In this document: one piece after another, positions 25,133 to 36,520 of the stretch | How the letters are laid out: each line of letters starts with the position of its first letter | Numbering within the stretch: the first letter of the stretch is position 1 | The notes under the pieces: generated by a model | Told to the model about the DNA's origin: nothing | What the model saw: only the letters and a program-made list of their open reading frames with translations | Databases searched by the model: none | Position numbers and translations under genes: made by a program | DNA from: Sipunculus nudus | Lineage: Eukaryota; Annelida; Sipuncula; Golfingiida; Sipunculidae | Length of the DNA stretch: 64,000 bases | Assembly (NCBI GenBank): GCA_026874595.1 | Contig: CM049312.1 | Location: forward strand, 71,580,929 to 71,644,928 | Direction: 5' to 3'

Positions 25133-25309
25133 TTATTGCCATATCCTCTGCATGCTCAATCGAAAAATACCGACTGACAAATACATATGAATCAGTGAAA
25201 ATACTAACTTGGGTCCCTCTAAAAGGAATACAAGTACAAATATACAGCAGTATAAAAAGGAATATATATTAGATATATAAGTGACCAAGCGACTTGCAGA
25301 AACACTATC

Positions 25310-26570
25310 TTTCTAGTGTTTTGCTATGCCAGAAGGTGGCACCAGCGAGTAACTGAGCTTGAATTAAAACGAAATGCATCTCTTACTGCAAACAAGATTC
25401 ATGGACAACAGCAAAATATAAATATTGATTAATTATGATCAAGAAAAAAAACAAGAAATAGTATCGGCCTTCCATCAGAATATGTAAAGAAAATACCAAT
25501 TAAATAAAGTGGGAAACCTTGCAGGATTAGAAAACGTTCGTATGTACGGTATAAACTGCTGACAACTGCTTCTTTGAAAGTCTCAAAAATAGAGAAAAAA
25601 GCGAACAATTCGAAAAAAAGTACAGATGGCGTCACCAGTCTGCAGCAACTGATGAAACACTATCAATGAGCATGCTAAGAATTATGGTGATAAATGCATC
25701 AGTTTTTCAGACAGTTAAGCTTTTTCCTCAAATTTTAAATTATTCTAGGGGGTACCTCTGAGCCCCGTAACTTGGATGATATGAGTAATATGGTTAACTT
25801 TCAGGTTTCCAAGGAAATTTTTAATGGAATCCCCGAATGTCAAGTAAAAAGATTCTAGGTCAATGGTTACCATTTATGACGATCGCATCTCTGAAGGTCT
25901 TAAAAATAGAGAATAATAGTAAAAAATTATAAAAAAAAATACAGGTGGTGCAACCAGTCTGCAGGAACTGATGAGACACCCGATGATCAATATGCATGCA
26001 AAGAATCATGGTGATCAATGCATAAGTTGTTAAGATAGTCAGGCTTTTGTGTAAATTTTTAATTGTTGTTAAGATAGTCAGGCTTTTGTGTAAATTTTTA
26101 ATTATTCTGGAGGTAATTCTAAACCCCATCTCTAGCTCGGGGGATATGGATCACAGAGACTTAATATTAGGTTTCCTAGGAGATATTTCATGGACCTCCC
26201 GGGATGTAAAGTTAGAAGATTCAAGGTGTAGTGGTTACGATTTGTGCCCTGTAAACAAACAACCGCATTTTTTAAAGTCTCAAAAATAGGGGGGATGTGT
26301 AAAATTAAATAAAAATCCAGTTGGCGCCACCAGTCTGCGGAAACTGATGAAGTTTTGGTATCAAATTTTTAATTATCCTCGGGGGTACCTCTGAGCCCCA
26401 TAGCTCGGAAGATAAAGCCTAATTTCAGGTTTCCAAGGAGATTTTTTATTGGCCTCCCTAGATGTAATGCTAGAAGGTCCCGCGGTTACGATTTGTGCCT
26501 GGTTAAAGGATGGACAGACGGACAGATAGACAGGCGCCGGACAAAGAGTGATTGCTATAGCTCAGATGAC
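25310..26570. repeat. Array of ~350-bp units
   Basis: At least three tandem copies. Recurring blocks are GGCG(C/T)CACCAGTCTGC, AACTGATGA, TTTTTAATTATTCT, GGGGGTACCTCTGAGCCCC, TCAGGTTTCCAAGGA, GATTCTAGGT, GGTTACGATTTGTGCC and AGGTCT.AAAAATAG. The same units occur at 5.1-5.7 kb. The array ends in GACAGACGGACAGATAGACA. ORFs inside are repeat shadows. Confidence 0.75.
26026..26103. repeat. Perfect 39-bp tandem duplication
   Basis: Bases 26026-26064 and 26065-26103 are identical (GTTGTTAAGATAGTCAGG... to ...TTTTTAATT). Exact identity within an otherwise diverged array points to a recent slippage or duplication event. Confidence 0.9.
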
Positions 26571-26579
26571 TTTCAGTCA

Positions 26580-29500
26580 GCTGAGTTAAAAGAAAGTTTT
26601 TTTTTCTTAAATACTGTATCGTCCTATTGGCAGTAAACCCATTAAATCACCACAGTATTTTGATGTTATTAGGGATTTCATAACTCCAGTCCTTTCAAAC
26701 TATTTATTTATATTTACACACACACAAATATACATACATATATTCAGAGGGAGAGAGAGAGATACATCACCGCAAGTAAACCGCTTTAAATATAAAATAC
26801 CCGGGTAGCCTTATTATGTGGTGTTTTTCTTTTGTCGTTATAAATAGGCAGCCCGGTCATTGGCCGATCGTTACTGTGGTAACCTCATTGCACTCAATAC
26901 AACTACCGACGCAAGTTAAATGCGTCATTTAATGAGCAACACAAATTAGTTTCGCCTCTCCCGGGAGCTCTGTGCTATTAAGAGCAAAGGGCATCACCGA
27001 TACACGTTTTTCTCTTGTCCCCAAGAACCAGATTGTCGCTATTCGGAGCCTTATAGCTTTTATTCTCTCATTTATGCCTCGGGAATAAATCTACTGGAGA
27101 CAAATGTTGCAATTTTTCTCACTTGTAGGCATCAGTACCCGATCGAGTTCCTCTCATGAGGCTGACCTATTCAATAAAACATGGTAAGATGAGCAATGGT
27201 TCGCGTTTTGTTAATGTTTTCCCAGAAATAACTTCTGCTTAAAATTTGAGGTAAAAAAAATCACCTATTCATCATTCTATCATAAAGAATGAAGACCACA
27301 CGCTCATAAAGTAGCCACTACTGATAAAAGTAAGACTGTATTTCTAAATACATCTTTCATTTCTTATAAACTTACATAAGAGACTGTATATGTTAATCTC
27401 CTACACAACCAACTATATTTATAGTATTAATATGCCAAACTTAATAAAGCAATATATACAGAAAACCTGTAATACTGTTGTCATTTATTTTTTAATAAGA
27501 GGACTTATTTTGTTTAACATTTGGGGACATTACGAAAAAAAAATCAAATATCACAAAGCATTCACTTTTCTTTTCCACTGACTTATATTGCCCTGAGGTC
27601 CTTGTGCCTAATGGGTTTTTTTTAATACACATGGAAGCTAAATAGTATACCAAATTTATAAACTCTGACATTCTTGAAAACTAATGCTTTCAATCTAGGG
27701 TCAAATAAAACCGGACAACCGTTTGCTAAATCTCCCTGTGGATATCACTTACTGAAACACATATGAATGTGGGCAGAACTGATGTTACAGTAACCAACAT
27801 CACTGCGTGATAGACAGCTACAATACCAACAATATAATGCAAATTGATAATTGTGCATACTGATTTAAATCAAAGAAAAAGCATTGAAGTGAGATGTTAT
27901 TCCTATTTTTAAGCAAATATTTATTGAGATACCAGAATTGCCAAATCATTCAATTACGTTTATTTCACCATGACTATTAAGTAATATAATTATTTTATAG
28001 TACAAAACCCTAGAAATAAACAATTTCAGATCAAGCTGGGACGTCTTTTTCTAGAGTGCGAAATATTAAGCCAAAAAAGCCATGATAGAGGTAAACAGTA
28101 TAATACAGTTGTATTTCAACTATTTATTTTTTCACATGCTGTAATCATTATGTAATGTAAAGGTCTGTTAGTTATACCTGGCAAATCTCTTCCCACAATT
28201 GTGAGTTTATGAGAAACATGAAGATCGACACGAAATATAACTCAGCAGAAATGTTGTTATAATGACCAACCCGAAGGTTAGCGGGTACTGCCCAGCATCA
28301 AAATCGGCCTTAAAATAGGGAAAATAGCACAATTTGTAAACATTGCCGGCCAGACAGTTACTGTTTTTATGAGCGGTCAAAAGCCAAAGTTGATGGCAGA
28401 CTGCAAGAGTCCTGGCCCGTGGCGAGAATTTGTCGCTAGGAACAAGTTAACATTCATGTAATCGCTATCGGACACATGAAATGAATGACATAGCATGTGG
28501 TTTCGTCCTTCATTTCTGCTTCGTTGAGAGAGTTAGGAATACTAACTAACATTTGTAGCACTAGGGCAATGAGTTTCCATGGTAACGGCACCTGGTAAGG
28601 CTCAGCCTGTGGTTAATGACGTTTTATGACTGCCAACGATGATTGACCTTTGACCTTGATGTTCTAACGTATGGGTCACCCTTTATATGTAACAATCATT
28701 CAATTCAAGGATATAACGGAGTTACTGTTAGAAAATTTTGAAAGACAGTTTTTTTTTCAAAATTACGTTTTTCATGATTTGCTGTACATACAAACTTTGA
28801 AGTATCTTTTATATTTGGTGTAATTAAATTTAAGCATTATTAAGCTAGAGTTTATTGACAGACAATAAACCTTATAATATATATATCATAATATTTCTTC
28901 CTTTGTGAGGCCATTTCTTGTTTCTTTGTTTGATCTGGGACGGGAGGTGGTGGTAATTGTACGAGATCTTAGTTAACTGGTAGCGATGTGCGAGTTTCAG
29001 AGTGTAACATAAATTTAACTTTGTTTGTTTGTACATTTTTCTGTCAAACTCCTGGTAGGAGAATCTGGTACTATTCAAGCAGGTGGGTCGTAAGGAAATG
29101 AAGTAGTTTCTTAATAATATTAATACAATCTTTACACAAATTTAAACTTCTGCGATCTCTGTTCACCATTGTCTCCAGTAACTTATGCTTATCTTCAAAT
29201 ATCAGGTTCTGTTTGTTTCGGACAATTTACAACTAGTCGTGATAAAGATTCAGTAAGTCCGTTATATGTAGGCCAATGAGGTTAAGACTGGTGCGTCCGT
29301 TCTTGATTTCCGTTAAGGTGCAACATTTCAACACTAATGACTGGTCCAGTATTACATGAAATTATGTATTACCCTATCATTACATGATACGAATCGAGAA
29401 GAACGTATTGGAAATATGTACATCCTAAATACGTAACTTGACTGTATTACTACACGAATAATAACCTAACTAATAGAGCTTTCTTATATCCATTATGCAA

Positions 29501-29860
29501 GCAAAGGGACCGGTCTATGTGTTGTGTATACCATCCCAATCCTAACATTTGATTTTTTCCCTCTTGTTTGACGTTACATGGGACGGGTTAATTTAGTCAA
29601 TTGAAAGGTTGACACTCATGTACAAATTCTGATAAAACTAAGCAAACAATGTCAACACAGGTGACGTTTACAATTTGATAAGTACGGTTAATAATTTAAA
29701 ATACGATTGACTTTGCTTTAGTATTAAGATGGAAAGATGGTCTAAGCACAGTAAAGCCCTTCCTGTCAATCACCATTCATAGAAAGGTATCATCCGACAA
29801 AGATGCGTCCTCGAATTGTCCTAACATGACATCTGCTTATCATCAGGGTATATATCATCG
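26580..29860. other. Intergenic; no supported gene
   Basis: Holds a DR1-type hexamer repeat at 28644-28656 and a short GA tract near 26748. The only ORFs are short and AT-rich. Confidence 0.45.
28644..28656 (-). promoter_or_regulatory. Perfect DR1 nuclear-receptor motif
   Basis: TGACCTTTGACCT, which is AGGTCAAAGGTCA on the minus strand: two AGGTCA half-sites one base apart, the classic RXR/HNF4-type element. Use as a binding site is not shown; the motif also occurs in mollusc-type repeats. Confidence 0.35.
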
Positions 29861-29866
29861 GTACAC

Positions 29867-30072
29867 AAAGGGGGACATCGGGACACATCGGAGTGACATT
29901 GGGAAACATCGGAGTAACATCGGGAGGTATAAGAAGGTGGGTGAGAAATTTTAGCATGCTTGGATTATTTCTTTGAATCAGTGTAACATCGGACCACATC
30001 GGAGTGACATCGGGACACAGCGGAGTGACATCGGAACACATCGGAGTGACATCGGGACATATCGGGATGTTA
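29867..30072. repeat. ACATCGG minisatellite (about 21-bp unit)
   Basis: Two blocks (29867-29930 and 29980-30070) of a 10+11-bp repeat, ACATCGGAGTG and ACATCGGGAC, are separated by about 60 bp of unrelated sequence. Because 21 is divisible by three, both strands stay open and read as heptapeptide repeats (SDIGTHR and its antisense). These are not supported as genes. Confidence 0.85.
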
Positions 30073-30199
30073 ACGGTCAGGTGTCAGCAAGCCTTAGCCT
30101 CTCAATCAGTTTCAAGATTGTTGTCGCGGTTTGGAAATTTACCACTTTTAGTAAATACTTAAAATGTTTAAACACTTTTCATGGTTCCAGCGCGTATTA

Positions 30200-31685
30200 A
30201 TGTCAGCAAAAATTAACAAATCGTTTACCTTATAGAGATATGCATTTTTCTTCAGACTCAGACTTACTGTCTGTCTGCTCGTAACGGTGTGCAATAGGTG
30301 TCACATATGGAACGATTTCAATGATATTTTGTGACAATATATAAGTCAATGAATTACATTTATGATACTTTTTGTTTGCATGTTGATGTTCCTAATCATC
30401 TCACAACGTGTTGCTGACTTTCCGTTTCATGTAATGAACACAAGAAAGTAAGATTTTTCCGAGTTCGCAGAATTTGTTCAATAATTTTCGGAAATAAAAA
30501 TCCTAAAATCAATTTTTCATCGATTAAAATATGATATGTACCTTCTATATTACTGTGTTATCTGCTCTACAGAATTATACCTAATATCTATATCATTATA
30601 ATATTCTATTGATTAACACTTTGATTTGGAATGTCCTGGTTAATCAGCCTAACGCTAAAGAAATATTTATTTCTCAATTATTTTACAAATCACTTTAGGA
30701 TCACTTTAGGTATGCAAAGTCAGGCTGGGATGCCAGCAGTCTTGTCATCAAGAATATAAATTTAATACACAATGGTGGATAGTAATTAACCAGACCTGAT
30801 TAGTCCGGGCTGCGTTATCTGTTTAACACAGCGTTCAGACACTGACATTTCAAGGCCGATGACGACTCCATAAATCTTATCTTTTCATCCGTTCACAAAG
30901 GGAGGAAATTGCGGAAACAAAAAGAAAGTGGTTAACATGTCTTCCGGTGCTGGCAATACATCATGCGGTAATCCTGTTATTAGCAAGATGAAGAATGGAA
31001 TAATCCCTAGTTCTGAGCTTTTAATGTTTGGGGGGTTAGTGGAACTTCCCCAACGGACTTCAATTTACACTTTGTTTGCACTGCTATCATGTACTTCAGC
31101 TTTATCAGTTTTGCTGACGGCTAAGCGGATAAATATGCAGCATGCTATATTATCTGACACACCGTCATGACGGAGACCGGTGCCGTATACAGTCATATTT
31201 TTTAACTAATTGGTTTACTTTTTGATGTCTCAACTGATCGTTATTGTTTCCAGCAATTAATATCAGAATAAGTCATGTACGTGCACTATTTTGCATATTT
31301 CATACTGATTGTCATAAAAAAATTCATAAATCCGAGATTTAAGGCTTACTTTGCAAAATACAGATAAAATGATATTTAAAATCCATTTGAATTCAAATTG
31401 AGGTTGCTTACTTAGAGACAACCTTCTTCACTTTCGCTCTCGTCTGATTTTTTAATTAAGTTTATCTGATTTGCATGATTTATATACAGGTGACAAGACC
31501 TAACATGACATAAATTACCTCCATTTCGATTTAATGCGAGCTTACCATGCTTTTTTAGATTTTATTTGATGGAGGAAACCGACTCCATATTTTTAAAGCT
31601 TGCTCAGCTATATACTTTATATATTTGCAGAGTTCCACTTCGGTTTCAAATTACGTGACAGGATCGTTTTACTCGGTTATTCTGG
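30200..31685. other. Intergenic; no supported feature
   Basis: A plus-strand ORF at 30928-31170 has no splice or domain support. Nothing else was recognised. Confidence 0.45.
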
Positions 31686-31689
31686 TGTA

Positions 31690-31935
31690 AACCACGTGGG
31701 TCTTGGGTGTGTATCATCCCCATTGCTGGGACATAACACCGAGGAACCCCCGAAAGGCCCACTTGTTTATGAGCGAATTAGGACTTTTAAGCAAAGTCTC
31801 CCAATTAAGCCTGCAGAGCGCTCACCCTGCTAGGGGGCTGAACGTTAAAAATCTCATCGCCTCAGCTGAGATTCAAACTCACGATATCCCGGTTTTGAGT
31901 CCTGTGCTCTACCCCTGAGCCACAGAAGCCGGTGA
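31690..31935 (-). mobile_element. tRNA-derived SINE-like copy
   Basis: The minus strand carries a clear tRNA-like head: GTGGCTCAGGGGTAGAGCAC (box A, about 31904-31923), then GTGAGTTTGAATCTC (box B-like, about 31868-31882). The tail blocks GAGATTTTTAACG, GAGCGCTCTGCAGGCTTAA and AAAGTCC are shared with 20930-21135. Box B has a T in place of the usual C (TTTGAAT), so the copy may be inactive. Confidence 0.65.
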
Positions 31936-32429
31936 TCTTGTGCAGTTAGTTAAGAGTTTAACTCGCATTATCCGAGCTATTCCGACCTTAACCAGGTCTC
32001 ACAGGAGTTGTAACCTGTTAGTTCTGCCCTGTTTGGCACCGATTCGCTATGGCGATGAGTCTGTTTAAAACTGACTGCATCATAACAGGCTGGTCCGGGA
32101 CGACATTTGAGACAACGGGGCTGAGGCATAAAGATTTAGTGGTGAATAACATATGTAATGAAAGCCATAATCTCCATTACATTAATAAGGGAAAATTATT
32201 ACAGATGAAAAATCCCACACACAAATGTGTTCTTACAGGAGTAGTTTTAGTTGTATGCTTAACTGGTAGCACGTTATAAATAGTTAACTCTTCATGAGGC
32301 AAAATAAGAGTTTGGTTTAAGATATGGTAAAAGTCCATCGTTTCGAATAAAACAAAACAGAACTCAGAAATAAATGGCTTTATTCATAGTGTGCAAGTCA
32401 CAAACAGCTGTGAGGCGTCAATTAAATCA

Positions 32430-32665
32430 TTAAACCCGTTTACAACAAAGCTTGGTCGGAGAATATTTATTTTTATCATATTCTAGCTTCCAAAGGTAAT
32501 CACATAAAATGTGGTTAAAGTACAGAAAACATTCAATAAATTGCATTGCGTCACTACATAATTCATCGACCAGTGGTGACACAATGCGAGTTCTTCTGAA
32601 ATCAGAATTATTCTCTACAGCAAAAGATAGAAAACTTATTTCGTTTTCCGCACCTCGTGATACTT
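32430..32665 (-). CDS. Candidate last exon of an unrecognised gene
   Basis: An acceptor reading GATAGTTGTTTCTAG (ending 32666) opens a 236-nt stretch, phase 1 in. It encodes 77 residues (starting VSRGAENEISFLSFAVENNS) and ends in TAA at 32430. AATAAA lies about 45 nt beyond (32384-32379), followed by GCCA and a T/GT-rich stretch, a good 3'-end signature. No family is recognised. The opposite strand is also open here, and no convincing upstream exon was found; a weak open segment lies at 32986-33258. The 3'-end signals are the strongest part of the case. Confidence 0.25.
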
Positions 32666-32699
32666 CTAGAAACAACTATCATTTTTCAATTGGTCTCGA

Positions 32700-34282
32700 C
32701 TTGTTGAAAGAGACGATGCCCCTATTAAATTGATTTGTGAATGGTCATTTAGTAAATTACAGTTAATATAATAAATTTCGTCGAAGCCCTTTTTTATCAG
32801 TGATTAGAAGAATTAATATACAAATTTTATAGAAACCAGATCAGAATGATCGCTGTCAGCTATCACATCTAAATGATGTGCTGTTAACTGTACATTGTGG
32901 TAGCAATATTACGATGTTAAACGCTTCATATAAAAAAGAGTGAATTATAGATAAATAAAAAGACAAGAACCAGTATAAACGTAGCTTATTTACATGCGAT
33001 GCTTGACATTTTGCAAACATGTAAATGAAGCAACATACAGATATATAATAAAGGTTTCATGAAATATTTTGTAAAAGACCACAAAGAAGACCGATTGTTT
33101 CTAATCAAAAGGCACTGTAGGAGATTTATCGTTGAAAACGTTGTTAAAAATTCAGACAATTCATCTCGGACTACAGTGGTTAAAAAGTCCGTGTCAGATG
33201 AGAGCTCGTCTCTGTAGTATTTATTCTGATAAACGGGATTAAGACATTCCTCTTCCAAATGTTGATGGCCTTACATAAAAAATACAAAGTGTCGCCATTC
33301 CATTAAAGAGCTTACCTATGTTTTACAAAACAATCTAAATTTTGTTTTCAAAGATCACTTTTGTACAAAAGTTTTTGTAAAAACAGTATACATATTCACA
33401 TTTACGAAAATTGTCATTATAATTTTAATTTTCTTACGTTTATACATTATTACTTTGCTGTCTTTTCAGCAGATGAAGCACGTCTTTATATTAATACCCA
33501 CTGTTAGATGTATCAAAAGACACTCAATGATTTTTATGTTTTACATAAATGTACTTTAAAAAAAGATGTGCTTTCATATAAGTTTAATAAGACGTTAAAA
33601 ATAATGTTAGTTCCACACAATCTAAACCAACGGAATATTTCATTACACGTCAATGTAAAGGACTGGGCGGAGTCACATGAATTCTATGGAAATGGTAGGC
33701 AAATAGCCGGCTTTAAAATCAATAACGTACCAGACGTTTTGTTTAACCAGAAAAAAATCAAAAGAATATATGATGTTCTAATAAGTTAAGCAAGACGTTT
33801 GTTATGAAACACATGCTTTTTCCATACATATTCTTGTTTTGAAATATATTCTATTACAAAATAGAAATGTATTGATGAAAGTGAAGGATAGGTATTCATG
33901 TCGTTTGCTAGTTAACACTTTTGGTCTACTTGTTACCATAGCTGCATTACGGGTTGGTCTATGGCCCAGTGGCTAATCTGAATATGGATAGATATCGTGT
34001 CTATAGCGACTATCATACTGTCACGTGATATCCCCCTGTGTAGCATTGTGATGACAGTTTCAGTGTCCTCAGTGATAGAACGCTTTACACTCTTCTTCCA
34101 ATGACCAATGAAATTGCACCATATTTCTTTGTTTTTAAAAAGTATTCTCTTAATTGTCAGATTTAAGATAGCATTTTCACTGATTCAACAAAATATTTTT
34201 TTTCTAAATCCTATTGTATATATGATTCAAAATGACACCTGCGATTCATTCGATAAACGTATTAATTTTAAAGTGCATTGTC
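32700..34282. other. Intergenic between two minus-strand 3' ends
   Basis: Plus-strand ORFs 33508-33789 and 34108-34383 have no domain or splice support. A minus-strand open segment (32986-33258) could be an upstream exon for 32430-32665 but lacks a good acceptor. Confidence 0.35.
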
Positions 34283-34288
34283 TTTATT
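34283..34288 (-). terminator. Poly(A) signal AATAAA of the small heat-shock protein gene
   Basis: AATAAA reads on the minus strand about 19 bases after the TAG stop. If used, the 3' UTR is very short. Weaker or later sites are not excluded. Confidence 0.5.
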
Positions 34289-34306
34289 ACGTGAGCCGGA
34301 AATTCA

Positions 34307-35152
34307 CTATTTCGGTCCATCCGCTCCTGCAACATCTTCCGCCGTTATCTTACATCTGTAATTTTCCCCCGGTTTTAAAATGACTTCCACCAGCAGACAT
34401 CCTTCTTTCAGTCTCGTCAAAACCTCGTCGACATCGAGATGTGGCGGGAGTTGGTACTCCTTCAGTATCTGTCGCTGAGTCATCTGTTTTCCGTACCTCC
34501 CGACCTCCTCATTGTAACCGGCAGTTATCCGTAACCGCTTACCATTTGTTTCAACACTAATATCATCCTCTGTAAATTCAGGTCCAATCCGTAACACAAT
34601 TCGTATTTTTCGTTTCCCATCCGGAGTTTCGTAAATGGGAACTACCCCTGGTCCTTTAGGTTTCTTTTCTGGCGGCAAATGAAAAGGCATTTCTATACAT
34701 AACATACCGTCTTCCGATAGCGCTACGTGCATCATTTTTTCATCTGCAAATTTAGGCACTTGTAGTTTGCGGACCATTGTTTTTGTATGTGTTCGGTCTT
34801 CAAAATCATCAATATGCTTTGCTTCCATCACCAGCATGCCATCAATTATTTGTACATCGATATCTTCCTTTCTGAAATGTTTAACATCAAACATTGCCTT
34901 CAGGACCGGAAGGCCGTCTTTATCCTCAATAAAAGCCGTGTCGACTTTGCGAGTTAGGTTTTCCTGACCTGGTTTCATTAACAAGAATTCCTCGCCAATG
35001 CCGACCAATTCCTGCTTCCACTGCTCTTTTCTGCGTTCCAGTTCCTCGTCCTCGTCACCGACGGCGCCATTTTCTTTTTGTGACGTTTCATACTTTATCT
35101 CTGGCCGCTTCATTTTATCTCTCGTAGCTGAGAGGAATTTCCTGAACACCGC
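34307..35152 (-). CDS. Tandem alpha-crystallin small heat-shock protein (HSP20 family), last exon
   Basis: Small heat-shock proteins are ATP-independent chaperones that hold unfolding proteins in the cytosol. The exon opens after a textbook acceptor (TTGTCCTTCTTTGCAG, ending 35153) in phase 0 and ends with TAG at 34307-34309. Counting from the first internal Met (35113), the product has 268 residues. It has a charged N-terminus (DEDEELERRKEQWKQEL) and a first alpha-crystallin domain at about 69-144 (VKHFRKEDIDVQIIDGMLVM, then VRKLQVPKF). A linker rich in Pro and Lys leads to a second domain at about 169-246 (RKIRIVLRIGPEFTEDDISV, then LKEYQLPPHLDVDEVL). Two domains in one chain is unusual for the family but known from flatworm p36/p40-type and molluscan proteins. 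An upstream exon may add N-terminal residues before AVFRKFLSATRDK. Confidence 0.9.
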   Translation of the reverse strand, partial: AVFRKFLSATRDKMKRPEIKYETSQKENGAVGDEDEELERRKEQWKQELVGIGEEFLLMKPGQENLTRKVDTAFIEDKDGLPVLKAMFDVKHFRKEDIDVQIIDGMLVMEAKHIDDFEDRTHTKTMVRKLQVPKFADEKMMHVALSEDGMLCIEMPFHLPPEKKPKGPGVVPIYETPDGKRKIRIVLRIGPEFTEDDISVETNGKRLRITAGYNEEVGRYGKQMTQRQILKEYQLPPHLDVDEVLTRLKEGCLLVEVILKPGENYRCKITAEDVAGADGPK

Positions 35153-35424
35153 CTGCAAAGAAGGACAAGATAAGATCATTATCAAATCACATGGAGCTGA
35201 TTATGGATTTTGGTGACAAAAACTTTGGCGCCATACAGCGTTATGGCGTGTCATAATATTCATCTAGTAACAGCTGGGTCTTATATTACAATTCCGCACA
35301 GGTTTGTAAATGTGAATGTTGTGCTTCGGTTCATATTAAATACCTACTTTCAGAAGGTATAATATATCACCGGTTCACGATATTTTATTGCATCGCAGAC
35401 ATACCATGCCAGTGACAGAGTGAG

Positions 35425-35427
<3 letters not shown>

Positions 35428-35472
<45 letters not shown>
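35428..35472. repeat. (GA)n microsatellite
   Basis: About 22 GA dinucleotides, 270 bp upstream of the small heat-shock protein exon. On the gene's strand it reads (CT)n. Confidence 0.95.
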
Positions 35473-35473
<1 letters not shown>

Positions 35474-35601
35474 GAGTATACATATATACATATTTATATA
35501 TAAATACACATGTTACATTACTAGATTTACATATATAACATACATTATATAAATTGTATATATTTATATATTATGCACACACACATACATGCCCAAACCA
35601 A

Positions 35602-35650
<49 letters not shown>
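35602..35650. repeat. (GT)n/(AT)n microsatellite
   Basis: A short GT run followed by about 20 AT dinucleotides. Confidence 0.95.
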
Positions 35651-35652
<2 letters not shown>

Positions 35653-36390
35653 TGTTAGTGTGTATATATATATATTATTTACATACAAATATAATGTTAT
35701 AAAGGCTCACACATATTCATACTATGTGCGGCTCCTACAATGTTACATATGTAGGCATTCCTCTGAAATAAGTAGGAACACTCTTGAAACAAGACCACAA
35801 AGCAAAATGAAGCCTAAGTAACCAACATACCTGTGGCCTGTGATACAACACTACAGCTGTTTGAATAGTTACCTGAGTGTCTGTGTGTTGATACTGAACC
35901 AGTTTGTGTGTTTGTATGGTGTATATGTAGGTCTCTGTCGCTCTACCTCAGTGCGTCAGTACAATAGCAGTAAGCCAGGTATGAATCATCTGAGACATAC
36001 ACAATGGCTGGTTAGACAGGTATACACATATACGGTTAAATGGACAAATACGTTACACCCACGAAATTGTACTCTGTGCACTTATGACTCGGGTAATTAC
36101 GTACACGTAATAGGATAAACAGCGATGTTCCCTCTCAGTAGAAGTTGTGTAGTACACGCTCTGACACGAAGCGTACTAGAAGGCACTAGGTAGAGCGCAT
36201 TTAATTCCGCATTCGAAAACGTATTAGAATATACGAAAACCATAATATATACAACCACTAAAATAACCGTGCCTTTGTGTTTTTCATCAGAAATAACAAG
36301 TAATTATCCACAATTCCTAACTTTCAGCCAGTGAATGAAATAACTTATTCACAGTACATCTACGGACCCATAACTTTAGAGACTGACATT

Positions 36391-36520
36391 AATGCGGCAT
36401 TCTCACAACTTACATAACATAATTTATAATTCATTAACTTAATAGTTTCTCACAGCCTACCAGGATATTAATACGGTATTCTCGCAACTAACATACCATA
36501 ATTAATAATTCAAAATGTTA
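36391..36520. repeat. Imperfect tandem duplication, ~78-bp period
   Basis: TAATGCGGCATTCTCACAAC then TTACATAACATAAT (from 36391) matches TAATACGGTATTCTCGCAAC then TAACATACCATAAT (from 36469). Confidence 0.65.

Noticed and set aside
29790-30200. Repeat protein gene (SDIGTHR heptads)
   Set aside because: Both strands are open because the minisatellite unit is 21 bp; no start, splice or poly(A) context.
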